This document shows positions 10,151-19,809 of a stretch of DNA of 64,000 nt, one piece after another. The notes below the pieces were generated by a model. That model saw only the letters and a program-made list of their open reading frames with translations, did no database searches and was not told the origin of the DNA. The number at the start of each line of letters is the position of its first letter. Within the stretch, counting starts at the first letter, position 1. The stretch is from the NCBI RefSeq assembly GCF_901709675.1, contig NW_023590245.1, positions 1 through 64,000 of the forward strand, given 5' to 3'. Source of the stretch: Syngnathus acus. Taxonomy: Eukaryota > Chordata > Actinopteri > Syngnathiformes > Syngnathidae. The translations under genes were made by a program, and so were the position numbers.

Positions 10151-11710
10151 AACTCGGCACTCTGAAGCACCCAAGAGCGCTTTTTACTAGAAAACGTGCT
10201 CAGCTCGTCGAGAAAATGCACTCTAAGCAATACAATTAAAAATGCTTATAAAACATAAACCAAACGTTGCAGGTGGTCATTTCTTCATGCGCAGTGATAA
10301 ACTCGGCACTCTGAAGCACCCAAGAGCGCTTTTTACTTTGCCAACCTAACCAGAGTGACGGGAGAGGCACCATCCAGAAAACGTGCTCAGCTCGTCGAGA
10401 AAATTCGATTTAAGCAATAAAACTAAAAATGCTTATAAAACATAAACCAAACGTTGCAGGTGGTCATTTCTGCATGCGCAGTGATAAACTGGGCACTCTG
10501 AAGCCCCCAAGAGCACTTTTTACTATGCCAACCTAACCAGAGTGACGGGAGAGGCACCATCCAGAAAACGTGCTCAGCTCGTCGAGAAAATGCGATTTAA
10601 GCAATAAAACAAAAAATGCTTATAAAACATAAACCAAACGTTGCAGGTGGTCATTTCTGCATGCGCAGTGATAAACCCGGCACTCTGAAGCACCCAAGAG
10701 CGCTTTTTACTAGAAATAGTGCTCAGCTCGTCGAGAAAATGCGCTCTAAGCAATACAATTAAAAATGCTCATAAAACATAAACCAAACGTTGCAGGTGGT
10801 CATTTCTTTATGTGCAGTGATAAACTCGGCACTCTGAAGCACCCAAGAGCGCTTTTTACTTTGCCAACCTAACCAGAGTGACGGGAGAGGCACCATCCAG
10901 AAAACGTGCTCAGCTCGTCGAGAAAATGCGATTTAAGCAATAAAACTAAAAATGCTTATAAAACATAAACCAAACGTTGCAGGTGGTCATTTCTGCATGC
11001 GCAGTGATAAACTGGGCACTCTGAAGCCCCCAAGAGCGCTTTTTACTATGCCAACCTAACCAGAGTGACGGGAGAGGCACCATCCAGAAAACGTGCTCAG
11101 CTCGTCGAGAAAATGCGATTTAAGCAATAAAACAAAAAATGCTTATAAAACATAAACCAAACGTTGCAGGTGGTCATTTCTGCATGCGCAGTGATAAACC
11201 CGGCACTCTGAAGCACCCAAGAGCGCTTTTTACTAGAAATAGTGCTCAGCTCGTCGAGAAAATGCGCTCTAAGCAATACAATTAAAAATGCTCATAAAAC
11301 ATAAACCAAACGTTGCAGGTGGTCATTTCTTTATGTGCAGTGATAAACTCGGCACTCTGAAGCACCCAAGAGCGCTTTTTACTTTGCCAACCTAACCAGA
11401 GTGACGGGAGAGGCACCATCCAGAAAACGTGCTCAGCTCGTCGAGAAAATGCGATTTAAGCAATAAAACTAAAAATGCTTATAAAACATAAACCAAACGT
11501 TGCAGGTGGTCATTTCTGCATGCGCAGTGATAAACTGGGCACTCTGAAGCCCCCAAGAGCGCTTTTTACTATGCCAACCTAACCAGAGTGACGGGAGAGG
11601 CACCATCCAGAAAACGTGCTCAGCTCGTCGAGAAAATGCGATTTAAGCAATAAAACAAAAAATGCTTATAAAACATAAACCAAACGTTGCAGGTGGTCAT
11701 TTCTGCATGC
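10151..11710. repeat. Satellite A array left of ERV1
   Basis: HOR copies of satellite A run from the B2 edge to ATGC (11707-11710), which is the left target duplication of ERV1. One C-type monomer carries the rare GAGCAC variant at 10511, also seen at 22945 and 23991. Confidence 0.92.
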
Positions 11711-12337
11711 TAAAGGGAAATGTACTTTCGGCAGTTTGCAAACATATTTGATTAAGGCTGCATTAGACATATATAATCATCTCAATCATATCAGTAGTAG
11801 TGTACTCGTGTGGTGATTAATAAGTGGAAAGGAATGTGCAGGCTACAATGAATTTGTTCTCTACAAAGTATTGTGGAACAGGATGACCAGACAGGGAGGA
11901 TATCTCAAGGCCGGTGAAGAACAACTCGTCTTTGTGGTCCAGACACCTGTGCTGAGCAGGGGAAAAACCCAAACCAGGAGGAGACGACCATCGACCATCG
12001 ACCAATCACCACACAATATTTTGCATGCTTGAATATTCATATTGTGTTTCTTTAAAACTGGGCAACCCGGAAGAATGTGTTGTCTCTTGATGGTCACAAG
12101 AACACACGAATCTTAGTGTGAGGGACCCGGGGGACCCAGGCGCCTGTATTAGTTTGCTTTGTCAGGATTAAACAATTGGTAAATTCGGCCTAATTGATTT
12201 ATTGGTCTTCTCTTTGACAGAACGAACTCGCAAAATTGTTAGGTGTACCAGTGTGTGGATTAGGACGTAACGATTCATGTGTTAAGTGTTGATCATAATT
12301 TGGAGTCAGATCAATAGCTAAAATCCGTAGCCTAACA
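11711..12337 (+). repeat. ERV1 5' LTR (627 bp)
   Basis: The LTR begins TAAAGGGAAATGTAC and ends CCTAACA. Its ends are set by comparison with the solo LTR at 19183-19809, which appears identical by eye and is bounded by ATGC duplications. The first bases align with the ERV2 LTR start (TGTTGGGAAAAATATAC), so the leading TG may have mutated to TA. A TATATAA lies at 11770-11776 and an ATTAAA at 12169-12174; both are only candidates for promoter and poly(A) signals. Short ORFs here are not genes. Confidence 0.85.
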
Positions 12338-12343
12338 ATTTCT

Positions 12344-12363
12344 TGGTGACCCCGAACGTGATG
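12344..12363 (+). other. Primer binding site, tRNA-Trp-like
   Basis: TGGTGACCCCGAACGTGATG lies 6 bp after the LTR end. As I recall the 3' end of vertebrate tRNA-Trp, its complement is TGGTGACCCCGACGTGAT, so this differs by one inserted A. Alpharetroviruses use tRNA-Trp as primer. The position and the TGG start support the call. Confidence 0.75.
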
Positions 12364-12640
12364 TCAAGAGAAGGGTACTTGACAAACTCGTGGTCTGTAT
12401 CCAGGTCATCGGACAGTTAGTCTGGGACAGCTGTCTCCCGGTCGGCGTACCGTTTGGGAATAAGGAATAAGCGCACAACGTTGAGCTGGTACGACGTCTC
12501 CTAAACCCTGAGCTCATCAATGATAAGGTAAGCAGAATACCTGTTACTATATGTCGAAATTCTGCAAATTGAAAGAGGAAATTTAAGAGGAGACTGTCGT
12601 TCAGATCAAATAAGGTGTGCAAGAAGTTAAGACAATTAAA
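12364..12640 (+). other. ERV1 leader, no gene seen
   Basis: This is the untranslated leader region after the primer site. A possible splice donor AAGGTAAGC lies at about 12525-12533. No open frame or known packaging element could be identified. Confidence 0.4.
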
Positions 12641-12784
12641 AACAGTTAAATTCCGTGGTGGGAGGGCGGGCTCCTCTGTTTTCTTTTTAGAAACAGTTAA
12701 ATTCCGTGGTGGGAGGGCGGGCTCCTCTGTTTTCTTTTTAGAAACAGTTAAATTCCGTGGTGGGAGGGCGGGCTCCTCTGTTTT
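12641..12784 (+). repeat. Three 51-bp tandem repeats in the ERV1 leader
   Basis: AACAGTTAAATTCCGTGGTG starts at 12641, 12692 and 12743, an exact 51-bp spacing. The third unit diverges after 12784. The units are nearly identical, and 51 bp equals 17 codons, so one plus frame reads a 17-residue repeat. There is no other sign of coding. Confidence 0.9.
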
Positions 12785-13029
12785 GCTTCGTCGTGGCGGA
12801 CAAGGGTGCGGTGACGACCGTATTCAAATAGCTGGGGTGTTTTTGAGATCCCCGAGGAGAAGTGAGGCCTCCTCAAAAAGTATCCGGTGATAACAGTTCC
12901 TCCTGTGAGAGACCAGACCGCTAAAATATCCAAAATGTGCAACCAAATTGGGGGGAGTGTGTGCGTAATGAGAGGAATGTATGCTGATGTGGAAGCGCAA
13001 ATCGTGAGCTACATGAGAGATGGATTCGA

Positions 13030-13240
13030 ATCCCTTTGTCTGTGTGTTCTGTGTATGTGCGTAATATCTGTAAAAGTTTGTGTCAGTCTGTTGTCGTTCA
13101 TCTGAGCTCTGTGTGCGTACTCTGTGTATTGGCGTGCGTGCGTGCGGATGCGTGTGTGTGTACGCGCGGTTGTGTGCGCGCTCGGTTGTGTGCGTTTATG
13201 TGCACACCCTGTGTGGGTGCGGGCGTGTGAGGAGGAAGAC
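13030..13240 (+). repeat. GT/GC-rich alternating microsatellite
   Basis: This is an imperfect alternating purine-pyrimidine tract (TGTGTG, GCGTGCGTGC, TACGCGCGG, TGTGCGCGC), densest at 13128-13200. Such sequence is prone to Z-DNA and to slippage. Cys- and Val-rich ORFs across it are products of composition. Confidence 0.8.
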
Positions 13241-15438
13241 GGCATGGATCAGAAAATGTTCAAGAAAGGAGGGGGCCCGGTGGGCTCCAAGGCGTGGAAT
13301 GGCGCTATACCGGCGAGGGTGGGGGCCAGCGGGACGCGCGGGCTTGGCCAGATTGTGACGTCAACGTTGACCCCCCCCGTCCAGGGGCGCTGTGCCGAGG
13401 AGTCCGCAAAGGCGGGGCTGGGTCCCCCCGGGAGAGGTCAATGTTGAGGTAAACTGAGGCAAGATGAGGGGAGATCAAATGTTGATGAGCAAAGGGTGCA
13501 TGACCAACAGCGAACGTGCATGATTGAAACTGAAACATCACTGGCACTAATGTTTAACAGTTTGCAAATAGGCGAGAGAGGGGTGTACTTGTGGGTCTTA
13601 GGAAAACAGTTGGGCCGTGGCAGCAGTGATTTATGGCAGGACGCTACACATTCGGCCCAAGACAGATAGAAAGAGGGGGTGAGAGAAGAGAGGGCGGCTA
13701 ACTCGTAAATAGTGAGGAGATAATTGCTCAATTGATGGGGGTTAATAATTATCCAAATTTTAGTCACATGTTTTGAGGGACCACAGCAACAACATTGTAT
13801 TTGCAGGCCATTAATTTAGTAGGTGATGACAGTGTCAAGATAAGTAGACTGTTTTATCAAAAAATGTGAGAGTGAAGGAGGAGGTTTGATTTGTAATTTG
13901 GCATTTGGGTGCCACTTGTAAGAGTCTGTGCAGGAGCAGAGATTGTTTTTGTTTGTTTTTAAAGATATATTTTACAGTTTATTTCGGTGCAGTAAGGATA
14001 TAGCAGTTTTGAAAGATTTAAAATTAAAAGCAAAATTACATTTTAATTTTGACATATGCCAGCTAACATGAGGATGGCAAATAAATAAATGAATAAATAC
14101 TAGTTCAAATGTGGCATGTGTTTTAAATTGGGCGATAAGACATTCACTTTCAAACACTATCATTTAGCGCTGCTGACAACAATAACATATGAGATGGTAA
14201 ATCAAGAAGGAGTGTCATATTTGGAACACAGGCGCTGTATGACCTATAGATTGAACAATAACATTCGCCGCATATACAACCATGTTGGTAGATTGTTAAA
14301 TTACATTACAGTTTAATACAAAGGATTTCGGAACTTTATTTGATGATAAACACTGGAACGAGGATTTTAGCTGTGTTAATGGGTCGGGTGGATGGATTAC
14401 TCAAAAAAAACAAAAACAAAAAAAAAAGCATTTGATAAGGGCGGCTTGATAGTAAGATGATGAGTGTGCGCAACTGGTAGGAGACAAAATGTTAAGAGGA
14501 AGATTTGGGGTGTAAGGAACAAATACTACACAGGAAGATTGATAACACGAAGATAGTTTTGTTAAATTTGTGTCCCAGTGTGTTCTTCCCTAGCGCGTGG
14601 CACGATTCCTGAACTGAGTCCTCTTACTCCACTGGCTGTCTCAAAATCAACAGAGGACTGTCCCTGGTCATGAGACACCTTTGACCTTTGGGAGAACAAC
14701 AGGAACTATTATCATGCTTGAAGGGGGCAAGCACAGCTCTTCACAGGACAAGAACCATACAGTTGGTGGAATAAACACAGTTGCAGATCAAAAAGAAAAT
14801 GGACTGAAAGAACAAAGACAAGATGGACGCATTTGAGAGTGGCGGACGATCCAGCCCTGAATCATCATCATGAGAATCTAAGAGGAGAGGCTGCTAAAGA
14901 CTTGCATGAGTCACATGAAGTCAAACTGGACACATTACTGGACTGCTGAAGCATTACAAAGTTGGTGGAGTGTGGGACAAAAGGGATGGAAGTGTGTTTG
15001 GGTGCTGGGGCGGACATATCTGAGGAGTTTTGATAAAAGAGGGAATAACAAGGCTGCTTATTGACACTGAAATGGGGATAAAAAACGAAATACATAGATA
15101 TGGACAGTGGAGATGCACTAATAATAACAAATCATACAACAGCGTGATCAGAAACTTTGCAAAGTGGAAATTGATCGATAGAAATTAAATTTATCAAAAC
15201 GACAGAATTTAATTACACATCAATTGCGACTGATTTATAGGATGCATATTTGAGTTTGAAAGGGCGAGGGGCCATAAGAAAGTTGGAATTTTGGATAGTC
15301 AGCAAAATAGTAATACAGGGCATTACTTAATTAAAAAAGGATACAGTAGGGTTTTAAATAACAAATACAGTGACATGACCCTTGCGACAATTGATTTAAA
15401 TGGCAATTTATCATAGGCATTTGGGGTTAGGATTAACA

Positions 15439-15493
15439 ATCCATCCATCCATCCATCCATTACTGGTGCGGCTTGTCCTTACGAGGGTCACGG
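15439..15493 (-). repeat. V-SINE 3'-tail fragment
   Basis: ATCCATCCATCCATCC followed by GCGGCTTGTCCTTACGAGGG matches, with several changes, the reverse complement of the 3' end of the V-SINE at 52320-52683 (AAGCGG...ATGGATGG). It is a short degenerate tail on the minus strand. Confidence 0.6.
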
Positions 15494-15865
15494 AGGATTA
15501 ACAATAATAATTAGAAATTAGAAGGAAAAAAAGAAATATTGCAAAATCTTACCGCAATGTTGAAAGTGAAAATGTGAAATTTTAATCTAGAAAGTGAAAG
15601 AAGGTGAATTGGAGGAATTATGTGGAAGAAAATGAGAAATATTGAATGTGCCATGAAGAATGAATGGTGAAATATTGGCTTAAAATTTGTAAATTTCTCG
15701 AAAACCGTAAATATTTAGAATATTTGGCATGAATATTTGGAATGTGTTAAAAGTGGAATGAAGTAAATCAGATGAATTCGTAGAAGTAGTTAAGCTAAAA
15801 AAAAAAAAGAATAAATAAATAAAAAGAGGCAGAAGAATGCAGAAGAAGTTGAATAATAATAAAGT

Positions 15866-15932
15866 CAAGGCAAGTCAAGTTTATTTATATAGCCCACAAG
15901 CAAGTTTCAAAGGGCTTCAAATGTACAAAAAT
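15866..15932. repeat. Short fragment of a common teleost repeat
   Basis: CAAGTCAAGTTTATTTATAT followed by AGCCCAC and TTCAAAGGGCTTC resembles an abundant teleost interspersed repeat (CAAGTTTATTTRTATAGC...TTCAAAGTGCTT) as I recall it. The family name is not certain. Confidence 0.4.
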
Positions 15933-17041
15933 TGGCAATTTAAAGTACAGGAACAATAAGTTTGAGGGCCACAATGATGATCATGACAGCAAACATATTT
16001 TTAATTGGTTTTGATAGGTACAAAGGGGGAACGTGGAAGAAGGTTTTCAAAATTTGTGACGTAGCGTGACTCCATTATCAAGATTAAGCATTTTTTTAAT
16101 TTTAAGAATTGGCATCAACAAAAATGAGAACGATAATCTTCAAGGTGATAGCGTAAGTGGCAGGAGGAAGCTGTGTATATTGTTTTTAAACATTATTTTT
16201 GGTATCATTATTTTTTAGGAGGGTCAGTTATGCTTGTGAGGAGATGAATGAAGGAACAAGGTAACAGTAAAAGGGAGTGCTCTATAAATTGTTGGTTCTT
16301 TGCCAGAGATAGTTATTTGGAGGGATGAATTTAAACTGAAAGCAAAATGGAACTGTTTAGTGGAAGAAATATGGGAAGGTGTAAATATTGAAGTTACAGC
16401 TCAACACAAAGTGTCAAGTAGTCTAAGTGTGAGATGTGAGCAAACTAAATGAGGAGTTAAATCATGTTCCAGCATTATGCATATGGGCAAACAGTGAGAG
16501 GACAGGAGACCAGACAATTAGATATTAACTTTGGATTTAAAATAAAAAAGGGAAATTTTAATTGAGGAGAAAATTTTGTGTAGGGAGGATTCTTTTTACA
16601 ATTTAATATTGTATGTTTTTATGTGTGTGTTGTGGAATGACAGTTTGTTTGTAATGGTGTATGAATGTCAAGTCTGTGATTGTGGTGTGGTGTTTGTGTA
16701 TTGTGAATGGTTAACATGATTCAAAGTTGGGGTGATGTGATCACAGCAGAGGATAACATTCCTCTCACCTGAAAAATATAAAGATACTACAGATTTGAAA
16801 AAGCACGATTGATCAGGACTAATTTTGGATTAAATATGGGTTTAGGATTACTCAAGGGCACCATCGACAACAAAACAGTGCGATGGAGAAGGCCCATTTC
16901 AGTAATATGGTCAGACAAGACAGAACTAGTATCAAGACTCTGGACGATTTGACGTGTGACGACTTTGAGCTCACCCGACGGGGTGACGGACTAGGTGGAC
17001 AGTGACCAAATGTTTGACGTTTGAGCTTGCTTGCGACAAGA

Positions 17042-17564
17042 GCACGCTCTGCTTTGTTTTTCTGTGTGACTTGATTTTTATTTTTTTGCAGCAACAGCCA
17101 CCAGCCAAGGAGCGGATTGCGCACTGCTTGCGTAACTTGTTTTCATTCTTGCAGGTTGTCGATTGCGTTCGTGGAAATTTTGTGTTGAATTTACAAGAAT
17201 ATGTTAACCCTTGCCCTTTTGGTTTTTATGATGAACTTGTTGATGACATGGTTTTCAGGACATGATCCGCAGGCGCCAGGATTCATTTTATCACTGTTTT
17301 TATTTTGATATTTGATGTCTGTTTTTGTGTGTACAAATGTCCGCTGCCAGCAGGGCTATAAGCTCACTGACAGGAGTGCGATGGTTTTTGTTTGTATTGC
17401 CGAGTGTGTGGTGGACAGTCAAGTTTTAAGGACTTGGAATGACGGTCCCGGGGCCCAGATGGGAGCTAGAGGTTCCGCGGGCCTGACTACAATGGGTGTG
17501 GTGATGAGAGGGGATGCTTTGCAGGTTCCTTTTGATACGTAATGACACATTGGATGAATGTGTC
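17042..17564 (+). other. ERV1 pre-env segment, no assigned gene
   Basis: Two short ORFs (17002-17265 and 17312-17542) have no motif I recognise. Two splice-acceptor-like sites, each a T-rich tract followed by CAG, end at 17091 and 17154. This lies where a retroviral env acceptor and the start of SU would be expected, but most of the SU sequence is not recognisable. Confidence 0.35.
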
Positions 17565-17576
17565 AAAAGGGGGAGG
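17565..17576 (+). promoter_or_regulatory. Internal purine tract (PPT-like)
   Basis: AAAAGGGGGAGG is followed at once by TGTAAAATAG, which looks like a polypurine tract and LTR start. It could be a nested LTR boundary or a central PPT. ERV2 has a similar tract (AAAGGGGG, 47588-47595) between pol and env. Confidence 0.4.
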
Positions 17577-17649
17577 TGTAAAATAGAAATGGGTGAGTAG
17601 GTGTAAAATAGAAATGGGTGAGTAGGTGTAAAATAGAAATGGGTGAGTA
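17575..17649 (+). repeat. Three 25-bp tandem repeats
   Basis: GGTGTAAAATAGAAATGGGT starts at 17575, 17600 and 17625, giving three identical 25-bp units ending in GAGTA. They lie directly after the internal purine tract. Confidence 0.92.
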
Positions 17650-17699
17650 GGTTTCAATTTTCAATTTGTAATTGTGATATATAGTTTTTTTTCCAAATT

Positions 17700-18673
17700 C
17701 ACTTGTTTTGAAGCTTTAACAGGACATGCCAGAATTCAACTAGCAGTGATGGAAGGAGCAGAGGAAGACCAGTGACATCTGGTTGTGGTGACAACAAATA
17801 ATATGATCGCTTGCCGAAGGATGCATCAGGTATCTGCGCCCTCGTGTCTTTGATAATGCCTGTAGTGGTTGTCCCCATTGAAACACAGAATCTCAATTGG
17901 AACATGGAGTCCCCACTGGCAGGGCTCCTGAAGCGAGCCAAAAGAGACGTTTTGCCCCCATTGTTGAGCGACAACGATCCAACATATATTGACGCTATAG
18001 GAGTGCCCCGGGGTGTGCCAGGCCAGATAAGTATAAACTCGTTAATCAAGTGTTTTCGGGATTCGAAAGCATTTTCCTATGGATCACCCCCAATAAAAAT
18101 GTTGACCGTATTAATTACGTTCATTACAATGTCCAACGATTGGGTAATTATACAGCTGAATCATTTGCAGCGGTCCATGAACAATTGGCTACGACGTCAT
18201 TGATGTCGTTCCAAAATAGACTTGCGTTGGACATGCTATTGGCTAAGGAACATGGTGTGTGCGGAATGTTTGGTGATGCATGTTGTACTTTCATCCCCAA
18301 CAACATGGCACCAGTGGGGCGACTGACCCGGGCGTTGGAAGGACTAAGGACACTGAATAAAAAGATGAAAGATCATTCAGGTGTACGCACCGATATTTGG
18401 TCTGATTGGATGAAAACGTTCGGAAGCTGGAAAGGCCTCATCATGTTTGTGCTTGTTGCTGTGGCTATTTTTACTACAATAATGATTTTATGCGGTTGTT
18501 GCTGTATTCCATGTATTAGATCACTCACTGTTCGGTTGATCGAGAAAACCGTTGGCCCGTTGTCACCGAAGGGCCAATATACCCTGGTGACTCAACATGA
18601 GCCGCGGGGGGGAAGAAAGGACCGACAGTGTGCTGGTCGCTGCTTGCTAGAGAAACTGGTGATGACCTCATAA
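17700..18673 (+). pseudogene. env: ERV1 env remnant (end of SU plus TM subunit)
   Basis: This is a broken retroviral envelope gene, homologous to the ERV2 env at 47699-49138. A furin-type RAKR lies at about 17931-17945, at the SU/TM boundary. Downstream comes a heptad-rich region, then a CX6CC disulphide motif with Cys codons near 18259-18285, a membrane anchor (about 18436-18510) and a Cys-rich membrane-proximal CGCCCIPC stretch. The reading frame shifts once, between about 18030 and 18060, and earlier near 17785-17801, where a stop also falls. Most of SU is missing. It is therefore not a functional glycoprotein gene. The 207-codon frame starting at 18050 is only the TM part. Confidence 0.8.
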
Positions 18674-18683
18674 ATGAGGTCAT

Positions 18684-18692
18684 GAGAGGGAA
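18684..18692 (+). promoter_or_regulatory. ERV1 3' polypurine tract
   Basis: GAGAGGGAA lies immediately before the LTR start TAAAGGGAAATG. This is the position of the plus-strand primer tract, and it is parallel to AGGGGGGAA before the ERV2 LTR. Confidence 0.75.
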
Positions 18693-18716
18693 TAAAGGGA
18701 AATGTACTTTCGGCAG
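18693..18716 (+). repeat. Truncated ERV1 3' LTR (first 24 bp)
   Basis: Identical to bases 1-24 of the 5' LTR, ending at CGGCAG, then it joins satellite A at CTCAGCTCGTCGAG. The remaining 603 bp of LTR are absent. Confidence 0.9.
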
Positions 18717-19182
18717 CTCAGCTCGTCGAGAAAATGCGCTCTAAGCAATACAATTAAAAATGCTCATAAAACATAAACCAAACGTTGCAGGTGGTCATTT
18801 CTTTATGTGCAGTGATAAACTCGGCACTCTGAAGCACCCAAGAGCGCTTTTTACTTTGCCAACCTAACCAGAGTGACGGGAGAGGCACCATCCAGAAAAC
18901 GTGCTCAGCTCGTCGAGAAAATGCGATTTAAGCAATAAAACTAAAAATGCTTATAAAACATAAACCAAACGTTGCAGGTGGTCATTTCTGCATGCGCAGT
19001 GATAAACTGGGCACTCTGAAGCCCCCAAGAGCGCTTTTTACTATGCCAACCTAACCAGAGTGACGGGAGAGGCACCATCCAGAAAACGTGCTCAGCTCGT
19101 CGAGAAAATGCGATTTAAGCAATAAAACAAAAAATGCTTATAAAACATAAACCAAACGTTGCAGGTGGTCATTTCTGCATGC
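18717..19182. repeat. Satellite A between ERV1 and the solo LTR
   Basis: 466 bp of A start inside a 149-type monomer and end ...CTGCATGC. Adding the 61 bp missing from the start gives 527, which is one 523-bp HOR plus the 4-bp duplication. Confidence 0.93.
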
Positions 19183-19809
19183 TAAAGGGAAATGTACTTT
19201 CGGCAGTTTGCAAACATATTTGATTAAGGCTGCATTAGACATATATAATCATCTCAATCATATCAGTAGTAGTGTACTCGTGTGGTGATTAATAAGTGGA
19301 AAGGAATGTGCAGGCTACAATGAATTTGTTCTCTACAAAGTATTGTGGAACAGGATGACCAGACAGGGAGGATATCTCAAGGCCGGTGAAGAACAACTCG
19401 TCTTTGTGGTCCAGACACCTGTGCTGAGCAGGGGAAAAACCCAAACCAGGAGGAGACGACCATCGACCATCGACCAATCACCACACAATATTTTGCATGC
19501 TTGAATATTCATATTGTGTTTCTTTAAAACTGGGCAACCCGGAAGAATGTGTTGTCTCTTGATGGTCACAAGAACACACGAATCTTAGTGTGAGGGACCC
19601 GGGGGACCCAGGCGCCTGTATTAGTTTGCTTTGTCAGGATTAAACAATTGGTAAATTCGGCCTAATTGATTTATTGGTCTTCTCTTTGACAGAACGAACT
19701 CGCAAAATTGTTAGGTGTACCAGTGTGTGGATTAGGACGTAACGATTCATGTGTTAAGTGTTGATCATAATTTGGAGTCAGATCAATAGCTAAAATCCGT
19801 AGCCTAACA
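19183..19809 (+). mobile_element. ERV1 solo LTR
   Basis: This 627-bp LTR appears identical to 11711-12337 and is flanked by ATGC on both sides (19179-19182 and 19810-19813) in uninterrupted satellite A. It is a textbook solo LTR left by recombination between the two LTRs of a provirus. Its insertion point within the A monomer is the same as that of the ERV1 provirus. Confidence 0.92.

Larger units (their letters stand above)
13241..17041 (+). other. ERV1 internal region, no recognisable gag or pol
   Basis: About 3.8 kb lies where gag and pol should be, but I see no zinc knuckle, DTG/DSG protease, YXDD polymerase or DD35E integrase motif and no ORF above about 110 codons. The first 200 bp are GC-rich. 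From about 13.8 kb the plus strand becomes markedly poor in C. Two short teleost repeat pieces lie at 15439-15493 and 15866-15932. It is either a heavily decayed coding region or a replacement by unrelated DNA in a non-autonomous element. Confidence 0.5.
11711..18716 (+). mobile_element. ERV1: non-coding or decayed class I endogenous retrovirus
   Basis: This is a provirus-like element in plus orientation: 627-bp 5' LTR, tRNA-Trp-like primer site, about 6.3 kb of internal sequence, an env transmembrane remnant, a purine tract and only the first 24 bp of the 3' LTR. No gag or pol frame of useful length survives. The left flank is satellite A ending in ATGC. The 3' end breaks directly into satellite A in the middle of a monomer, so the right LTR and 61 bp of satellite have been deleted. 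A solo LTR of the same element lies 466 bp further on. Confidence 0.82.

Noticed and set aside
11817-12097. ORFs of 62 and 78 codons in the ERV1 LTR, repeated in the solo LTR
   Set aside because: LTR sequence on the antisense strand; no coding signal beyond being open.
13009-13447. Cys- and Val-rich ORFs around 13.1 kb
   Set aside because: Produced by the GT/GC-rich microsatellite; open in several frames at once.
14868-15139. Ser- and Phe-rich minus-strand ORFs in the ERV1 interior
   Set aside because: Expected by chance in C-poor plus-strand DNA; no domain or homologue recognised.
17699-18049. 116-codon minus-strand ORF over the ERV1 env remnant
   Set aside because: Antisense to recognisable env sequence; no motif.
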